Assembly (NCBI GenBank): GCA_029857855.1
Contig: JAOUGG010000048.1
Location: forward strand, 1 to 10,091
DNA from: Acidimicrobiia bacterium
GTDB lineage: Bacteria; Actinomycetota; Acidimicrobiia; Acidimicrobiales; SZUA-35
DNA: 10,091 nt
Reading direction: 5' to 3'
Shown here: positions 6,425 to 10,091 of the stretch, piece by piece
Layout of the letters: every line of letters starts with the position of its first letter
Position numbering within the stretch: position 1 is the stretch's first letter
The notes under the pieces: generated by a model
What the model was told of the DNA's origin: nothing
The model's input: only the letters and a program-made list of their open reading frames with translations
Databases searched by the model: none
Translations under genes and position numbers: made by a program

Positions 6425-7231
6425 ATGGGACAAAGCCAGGGTCGGACATTGCAGATGGTCGGTGGCGGAAAGATGGGCCAGGCGCTCGTCGGTGGTCTGC
6501 TCGAGGCCGGTTGGGCCGATCCGGCCGAGTTGACCATCGTCGAGGTGCTGGCCGAACAGCGGGATCGGCTGACCGATGAGCTGCCCGGCGTGAACGTGGT
6601 GGCCGACCCGCTCACCGATCCCGGCGTCGACACCGTGCTGGCCGTCAAACCCCACTATGTCGTCGACGTCTGCGGCGGGCTGACAGCACCCGGTAGGGTG
6701 ATCTCGATCGCCGCCGGGATCACGATCGCCACCATCGAAGCCGCCCTCCCGGCCGGCACACCGGTGATCCGGGTGATGCCCAACACCCCGGCTCTGGTCG
6801 GGGCGGGCGTGTCGGGTCTGGCCCCGGGAACCAATGCCGCCGACGCCGATCTCGAGTGGGCCGTCGAGGTGCTCGGCGCGGTGGGGGAGACGGTCGTCGT
6901 CACCGAAGCCCAGCTCGACGCCGTGACCGGGATGTCGGGATCGGGTCCGGCCTACATCTTCCTCGTGGCCGAGGCCATGACCGACGCCGGGGTTCGCTAC
7001 GGCCTGCCCCGTCCGATAGCCGCCAAATTGGCTGTCAACACCATCAACGGCGCCGGGAGGCTGATGACCGAGACCGGCACCGATCCGGTCGAGCTGCGGG
7101 CTGCCGTGACCACCCCGGCCGGAACCACCGCCGCCGGCTTGGCCGCGCTGGAGGACCACGGCCTCCGAGCAGCGTTCTCCGCCGCGGTGGGAGCCGCCAC
7201 CGACCGCTCGATCGAACTCGGTCGGGGTTGA
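6425..7231 (+). CDS. proC: Pyrroline-5-carboxylate reductase
   Basis: A 268-residue enzyme that reduces 1-pyrroline-5-carboxylate to proline with NAD(P)H, the last step of proline synthesis. The Rossmann motif G-G-G-K-M-G is at 13-18, and AVKPHYV, near the end of the nucleotide-binding domain, is typical. RVMPNTPALVGAGVSGLAPG precedes the dimerisation domain, which has TGMSGSGPAYIFLVAEAM. The P5CR signature is seen around 221-243 with V-T-T-P-A-G-T-T at 228-235. Length is normal. ATG 6425 was chosen for the TACGCT box 8 bases upstream. The next gene starts 38 bases after the stop with no clear promoter and may be co-transcribed. Confidence 0.95.
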   Translation: MGQSQGRTLQMVGGGKMGQALVGGLLEAGWADPAELTIVEVLAEQRDRLTDELPGVNVVADPLTDPGVDTVLAVKPHYVVDVCGGLTAPGRVISIAAGITIATIEAALPAGTPVIRVMPNTPALVGAGVSGLAPGTNAADADLEWAVEVLGAVGETVVVTEAQLDAVTGMSGSGPAYIFLVAEAMTDAGVRYGLPRPIAAKLAVNTINGAGRLMTETGTDPVELRAAVTTPAGTTAAGLAALEDHGLRAAFSAAVGAATDRSIELGRG

Positions 7232-7269
7232 CGGCGCCACGAGCCGGAGACCCGGGAACGAGCTACCAC

Positions 7270-8190
7270 GTGCGATTCAACACCATCACCTTCCTGTCCG
7301 ACTACGGGCTCGACGACGAGTTCGTCGGCGTCGTGCACTCGGTGATCCGCTCGGCCGCTCCCGACGTCCGAGTCATTGATCTGGCCCACAACATCGCCCC
7401 CCACGACGTGCGGGCCGGTGGCCTGGCCCTCGCCCGGTCGGTGCAGTACATGGCACCTGGCGTCGTCCTGGCCGTCGTCGATCCCGGCGTGGGGACCACC
7501 CGTCGCCCGGTCGTCGTCGAGGTGGCCGACGGCCAGGCGTATCTCGTCGGGCCCGACAACGGTCTGCTGGCCCCGGCCGTCGCCATGGTCGGCGGGGCCA
7601 CGACGGCCGCCGTACTCGACAACACCGACTACCACCTCGAACGATTCGACCCCACGGTTCCCTCCACGTTCGACGGCCGCGACGTGTTCGCCCCGGTGGC
7701 CGCCCACCTCTGCCTCGGCGTGCCGCTCACCGAGTTGGGCACGCCGATCGATCCCGCCCTCCTCATGCCCGGACTGTTACCGATCAGCGAGCCCGACGAA
7801 GACGGCGCTCTGCGAGCCGAGGTCCTGTGGATCGACCGGTTCGGCAACGCCCAGCTCAACGTCGACCCAGTCGACATCGCCGGTTGGCCGACGACGATCG
7901 CCGTCAGTGGTGGCCGCCTGCCCCGCAATGCGGTCCGGGTCGCGACCTTCGGCGACATCCCGACCGGGGGAGTAGGTCTGCTCGTCGACTCCTACGGGCT
8001 GCTGGCGCTCGCCGTCGACCGCGGCTCGGTGGCGGCCGAGCTGCACCTGGCCGAGGGCGACCAGTTGACGTTGCGGCCCGTCGAGGGTGGAGTGGGCTCC
8101 GGACAGAGCTCGCCGGTGTCGCTCACCACCAAACCCGGCGAGGTGCAGGGACCCAGCCGCACCCGCCCTGACGGCGACCACGGTCAGTAG
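7270..8190 (+). CDS. SAM hydroxide adenosyltransferase (DUF62 / fluorinase-chlorinase superfamily)
   Basis: A 306-residue enzyme expected to convert S-adenosylmethionine and water to adenosine and methionine. The N-terminal domain begins T-F-L-S-D-Y-G, typical of the family, followed by HNIAPHDVRAGGLAL. The family's Asp-Arg-His set is seen as D71 and R78 in V-D-P-G-V-G-T-T-R-R and H146 in GRDVFAPVAAHL. The D-to-R spacing of seven matches the archaeal enzyme; the His lies further on, implying an inserted stretch of about 19 residues. YLVGPDNGLLAPA is the conserved SAM-contacting segment and WIDRFGNAQLN marks the C-terminal domain. Nothing suggests halogenation. GTG 7270 was chosen because the conserved strand starts right after it. 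It has no clear TANNNT or strong Shine-Dalgarno, so read-through from proC is likely. Confidence 0.88.
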   Translation: MRFNTITFLSDYGLDDEFVGVVHSVIRSAAPDVRVIDLAHNIAPHDVRAGGLALARSVQYMAPGVVLAVVDPGVGTTRRPVVVEVADGQAYLVGPDNGLLAPAVAMVGGATTAAVLDNTDYHLERFDPTVPSTFDGRDVFAPVAAHLCLGVPLTELGTPIDPALLMPGLLPISEPDEDGALRAEVLWIDRFGNAQLNVDPVDIAGWPTTIAVSGGRLPRNAVRVATFGDIPTGGVGLLVDSYGLLALAVDRGSVAAELHLAEGDQLTLRPVEGGVGSGQSSPVSLTTKPGEVQGPSRTRPDGDHGQ

Positions 8191-8198
8191 CCAGGCGG

Positions 8199-8204
8199 TA
8201 CCCT
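8199..8204 (+). promoter_or_regulatory. -10 box for the micropeptide gene
   Basis: TACCCT (TANNNT class) ends 6 bases before ATG 8211, in the 20-base gap after the SAM hydroxide adenosyltransferase stop. It repeats the leaderless pattern used by larger genes here. Confidence 0.45.
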
Positions 8205-8210
8205 GATCCA

Positions 8211-8297
8211 ATGCGGCCATCGATTGTCATCACACTCGGACTTCTGATGCTGGCCATCCTGGCCGCCGGTGTGGTGCAGTTCTTCTTCATGGCCTGA
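8211..8297 (+). CDS. 28-residue single-pass membrane micropeptide
   Basis: A short ORF beginning MRPSIVITLG and ending QFFFMA. After a positively charged N-terminus (Met-Arg-Pro) the remainder is one hydrophobic helix of about 22 residues with no charged residue, so it should insert in the membrane. The ATG lies 6 bases after a TACCCT -10 box, like the mshA and XRE genes, which argues for real expression. It ends 8 bases before the stop of the convergent EspG-like gene. Bacterial one-helix peptides of this size often modulate a larger membrane protein, but no partner can be named. I do not recognise the family. The alternative is chance: 28 codons is short, though the promoter position and clean helix make chance less likely. 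Confidence 0.55.
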   Translation: MRPSIVITLGLLMLAILAAGVVQFFFMA

Positions 8298-8305
8298 CGC
8301 CGTGT

Positions 8306-9223
8306 CTAGATCCCCGGGTTCTTGAGCGGGGTGCCGACCCAGCTGCGAGGCAGGATCGAGCGAAGCGCACGCATCACGTCGCCGTGGCCCTGAGGGGTGA
8401 AGGTCAACTGACCCCGATCCTCCCGGGTTCCGGTCATCGCCACCAGCCACTGGCCGTTGCCGCCGGCGTCGATGCCTCGAAGCTCCGACGATTCCTGCCC
8501 ATCGTCGGTCGACCAGCTGGAGTTGACCCGCCACCGGCGAACGTCGGCGTCCTGGAAGTCGAGTACCCGCTGAGCCTGCTCGGACGACAGACCGGCGTCG
8601 ACCAGGATCTTCGCAGCCCGGTCCGGATCGTCGAGCACGGCCTCGGCCTCGGCCACGGCCTGGGTGGCCACCGAGATCGGGGCTTCACCGACATTCTGCG
8701 GCGGGCGCGCCACCATGAGTTCACTGAGCACATAGGGGAGCTGCATCACGTCGACCGGACGGAACTCGGCGAAAGCGGGATCGAGTGACGACGACACCAC
8801 CGCCTGGCGGGGTGTGGCCCACACGGTCGATGAGCTTGCGTCGGCGCCGTACCGCAGTTCGACGTTGATGATCAGACTGGCCTGATTGGCAACCCGGAGA
8901 AGGTCCGCCGCCAGCGGATCGAGGTCGTCGCCGACGATGATGCCGGCGGCGCGGAGTTGGGTGACCAGCTCGGAGTCGGCCGCGCCGGTGCCGTCGATGC
9001 CGTTGCGGCTGTACTTGAGGGCGTGGGCGAAGCGGAGACTCTCCGTGACCAGGTTGGACGGCAGTCGAAGCTGGCAGCGGCTTCGATCGAGGATCATCGC
9101 CGTCGTGGTCATCGTCGTCGTGGCCGACGACGAGGCGCCGTCGGTAGCGGTATCGGCGGTGTCGGAGTCTTCATCCATACCCTGGTCCTCGTCACGCTCG
9201 ATCACATCCTGACTCTCCGCCAT
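8306..9223 (-). CDS. Conserved protein with EspG-like sequence pattern
   Basis: A 305-residue protein, soluble by sequence. Residues 1 to about 45 are acidic and Ser/Thr-rich (DEDQGMDEDSDTADTATDG, then a TTTMTTT stretch), probably disordered. The folded part resembles the EspG family of ESX-secretion-associated proteins in its order of elements: a helical segment TQLRAAGIIVGDDLDPLAADLL, a strand INVELRYG, an F-R-P-V-x-V-x-Q-L-P segment, and a C-terminal G-Q-W-L-V-A-M strand followed by QLTFTPQ and a final helix. This is pattern recall, so the assignment is tentative. No ESX, PE/PPE or WXG100 gene is in the window. ATG 9223 was chosen for the strong ribosome binding site upstream. Its stop lies 8 bases from that of the convergent micropeptide gene. 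Confidence 0.72.
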   Translation of the reverse strand: MAESQDVIERDEDQGMDEDSDTADTATDGASSSATTTMTTTAMILDRSRCQLRLPSNLVTESLRFAHALKYSRNGIDGTGAADSELVTQLRAAGIIVGDDLDPLAADLLRVANQASLIINVELRYGADASSSTVWATPRQAVVSSSLDPAFAEFRPVDVMQLPYVLSELMVARPPQNVGEAPISVATQAVAEAEAVLDDPDRAAKILVDAGLSSEQAQRVLDFQDADVRRWRVNSSWSTDDGQESSELRGIDAGGNGQWLVAMTGTREDRGQLTFTPQGHGDVMRALRSILPRSWVGTPLKNPGI

Positions 9224-9227
9224 CCAG

Positions 9228-9242
9228 CTCCTCCTCCTCCTC
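9228..9242 (-). promoter_or_regulatory. Strong Shine-Dalgarno of the EspG-like gene
   Basis: Read on the minus strand, five GAG repeats (GAGGAGGAG...) end 4 bases before ATG 9223, offering AGGAGG at good spacing. This fixes the start against an in-frame extension to 9373. It contrasts with the leaderless genes elsewhere in the window. A TATTGT -10 candidate lies at 9263-9268. Confidence 0.75.
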
Positions 9243-9583
9243 AACAAGCAGTCGGGCGTCCAACAATACTGAACGGGTGAACGACAACGCTTTGTCGGCC
9301 GACCGATCCCAAGAGACGAAGTGAACTCGTGCCCCCCGAGCCTTGGATATCCCCTCCTATTTTCTAGCGCCAAAAACGTCCGGAGTCACGGCCGAACGGA
9401 CAGGAGATTTTCGGCGATCGTACATGATCCTGCGCCGACGGGCGATTTGACGCCGCCGGATGGGTCACGGATATCTCTGTTCGCTAGTCTGTCTGCACTG
9501 CCGTTTGGGTTGGCTCAGGTCCGTTTCGACTGACGAACAGGTGCGTACAGAATGGGTTTTGCGTCCGAGGCGGCGTTGACAGC
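9243..9583. other. 341-base divergent intergenic region
   Basis: No convincing gene. The region is less GC-rich than its neighbours and separates two divergent genes. Toward the minus-strand gene it holds the TATTGT candidate and the inverted repeats at 9282-9303. Toward the acyl-CoA synthetase the candidates are weak: TTGACG (9447-9452) with ATATCT (9471-9476) at an 18-base spacing, and TAGTCT (9485-9490). Either would give a 5' leader of roughly 90-105 bases. A weak GAGG at 9566-9569 precedes the synthetase start. Confidence 0.5.
9282..9303. promoter_or_regulatory. Overlapping inverted repeats, possible operator
   Basis: CGACAA (9282-9287), a 4-base gap, and TTGTCG (9292-9297) form a perfect inverted repeat. 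It overlaps a second perfect palindrome, GTCGGCCGAC (9294-9303). If TATTGT at 9263-9268 is the -10 box of the EspG-like gene, the first repeat covers its -35 position, where a repressor could act. No promoter mapping supports this yet. Confidence 0.35.
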
Positions 9584-10091
9584 ATGAATCAGACACCGGG
9601 GGATTCCGATGGCTCGACGAGCGGTTCCGGCACCGCGACCGTCGAGCGGAATCTGGCGTACTACTTAGAACGCCATGCGGCCGAGGCAACGGCGCTCGTC
9701 ACTCCGGCCGGCACGATCACCCACGGCGATCTCCGATCGGGGATTGCCCGTTGGCGTCGCGCGCTGATCGAGGCCGGTGTCGGCCGCGGCGACCGGGTCG
9801 CCCTGCTCACCGGCAACCATCCCGACTTCGTCCACCTCCACGTGGCGACCATCGGGTTGGGCGCCATCAGCGTGCCCCTGAACTGCGACTCCCCGCCGGC
9901 CGAGCTGCTGCCGCAGCTGGAGGCGGTTGATCCGGCCGTGATCCATGTCGGTCCTGAGGGTGAGAAGGTCTGGACCGGGGTTCCCTCGCCGTTTGCCGAA
10001 CGCCGTTTGACCTCCCCGTCGGCGAACGTTGGCAACGGCAACGGCAACGGCAACGGCAGTGGCTCGACGGGCGACGACCCCGGTGTCGTCG
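9584..10091 (+). CDS. AMP-binding acyl-CoA synthetase, N-terminal part (runs off the window)
   Basis: The first 169 codons of an adenylate-forming enzyme, open to the window edge. Such enzymes activate a carboxylic acid with ATP and usually load it on CoA. Recognisable family segments are N-L-A-Y-Y-L-E-R-H near 23-31, then A-L-V-T-P-A-G-T-I-T-H-G-D-L and GRGDRVALLTGNHPDFVHLHVATIG before the strand ending in GAISVPLN. The ATP-binding P-loop (T-S-G-T-T-G type) should follow just past the edge, since D-D-P-G-V-V normally leads into it. A Gly-Asn repeat linker (about 149-159) lies before that point. ATG 9584 was chosen as the first start before the conserved part; the leading residues are Gly/Ser/Thr-rich. 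Substrate cannot be told from this part. Confidence 0.82.
   Translation, partial: MNQTPGDSDGSTSGSGTATVERNLAYYLERHAAEATALVTPAGTITHGDLRSGIARWRRALIEAGVGRGDRVALLTGNHPDFVHLHVATIGLGAISVPLNCDSPPAELLPQLEAVDPAVIHVGPEGEKVWTGVPSPFAERRLTSPSANVGNGNGNGNGSGSTGDDPGVV
10031..10054 (+). repeat. (GGCAAC)4 hexanucleotide repeat in the acyl-CoA synthetase gene
   Basis: Four perfect GGCAAC units, followed by a GGCAGT variant, encode (Gly-Asn)4-Gly-Ser in frame. Slippage would change linker length without a frameshift. Confidence 0.9.

Noticed and set aside
8312..8331. CCCCG-N10-CGGGG hairpin as a terminator at the convergent gene ends
   Set aside because: Short stem, 10-base loop, no T-run and inside the end of the minus-strand coding region.
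9321..9533. 70-residue plus-strand ORF in the divergent intergenic region
   Set aside because: No recognisable protein content or clear ribosome binding site; its region also holds the candidate promoters for the synthetase gene.
9576..9581. Perfect TTGACA as a -35 element
   Set aside because: It ends 2 bases before ATG 9584 and has no -10 box at a suitable distance downstream, so it cannot drive the synthetase gene from its start.
9665..9667. TTA codon in the synthetase gene as a sign of bldA-type control
   Set aside because: TTA also occurs in the membrane protein gene and in the SAM hydroxide adenosyltransferase gene, so it is not special to this gene.

Overview
High-GC DNA from an actinobacterium. 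The supporting signs are a mycothiol-type glycosyltransferase (MshA), an Rv0474-type XRE regulator, a homologue of the c-di-GMP-binding anti-sigma factor RsiG, and many genes whose start codon lies 6-8 bases after a TANNNT -10 box (leaderless transcription). The gene set and its divergence from Streptomyces and Mycobacterium suggest a deep lineage such as Acidimicrobiia, but that placement is inference. There are no rRNA, tRNA, CRISPR or insertion-sequence signals.

Layout. 84-1508 (-) is an FAD-dependent phytoene-dehydrogenase-like oxidoreductase. It diverges from 1567-1803 (+), a MoaD/ThiS-type ubiquitin-like sulfur carrier. 17 bases after the carrier comes 1820-3391, a large membrane protein with a disordered Q/P/R-rich N-terminus built on a 15-bp tandem repeat and a C-terminal membrane domain that looks like degenerate CDP-diglyceride synthase (CdsA). 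Next are 3447-4076 (RsiG-like, with two E-x3-S-x2-R-x3-Q/H-x3-D motifs), a hairpin, 4141-4566 (XRE regulator), and 4654-5868 (mshA) overlapping a YbjN-domain gene at 5865-6344. Then come 6425-7231 (proC), 7270-8190 (SAM hydroxide adenosyltransferase, DUF62) and a leaderless 28-residue membrane micropeptide at 8211-8297. Convergent to these is 8306-9223 (-), a protein with an EspG-like sequence pattern and a strong ribosome binding site. A 341-base non-coding stretch follows, then the start of an AMP-binding acyl-CoA synthetase (9584 to the window edge).

The genes are mostly housekeeping and do not form one pathway. mshA starts mycothiol synthesis, proC ends proline synthesis, the DUF62 enzyme turns over SAM, and the RsiG-like and XRE proteins are regulators. 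The order XRE - mshA - ybjN - proC recalls the Mycobacterium tuberculosis Rv0474-Rv0486-Rv0487-Rv0500 stretch, from memory. The points most worth attention are the RsiG homologue with one exact and one Q-to-H c-di-GMP motif, the micropeptide, the CdsA-like protein that lacks the catalytic signature, and the repeated leaderless start architecture.
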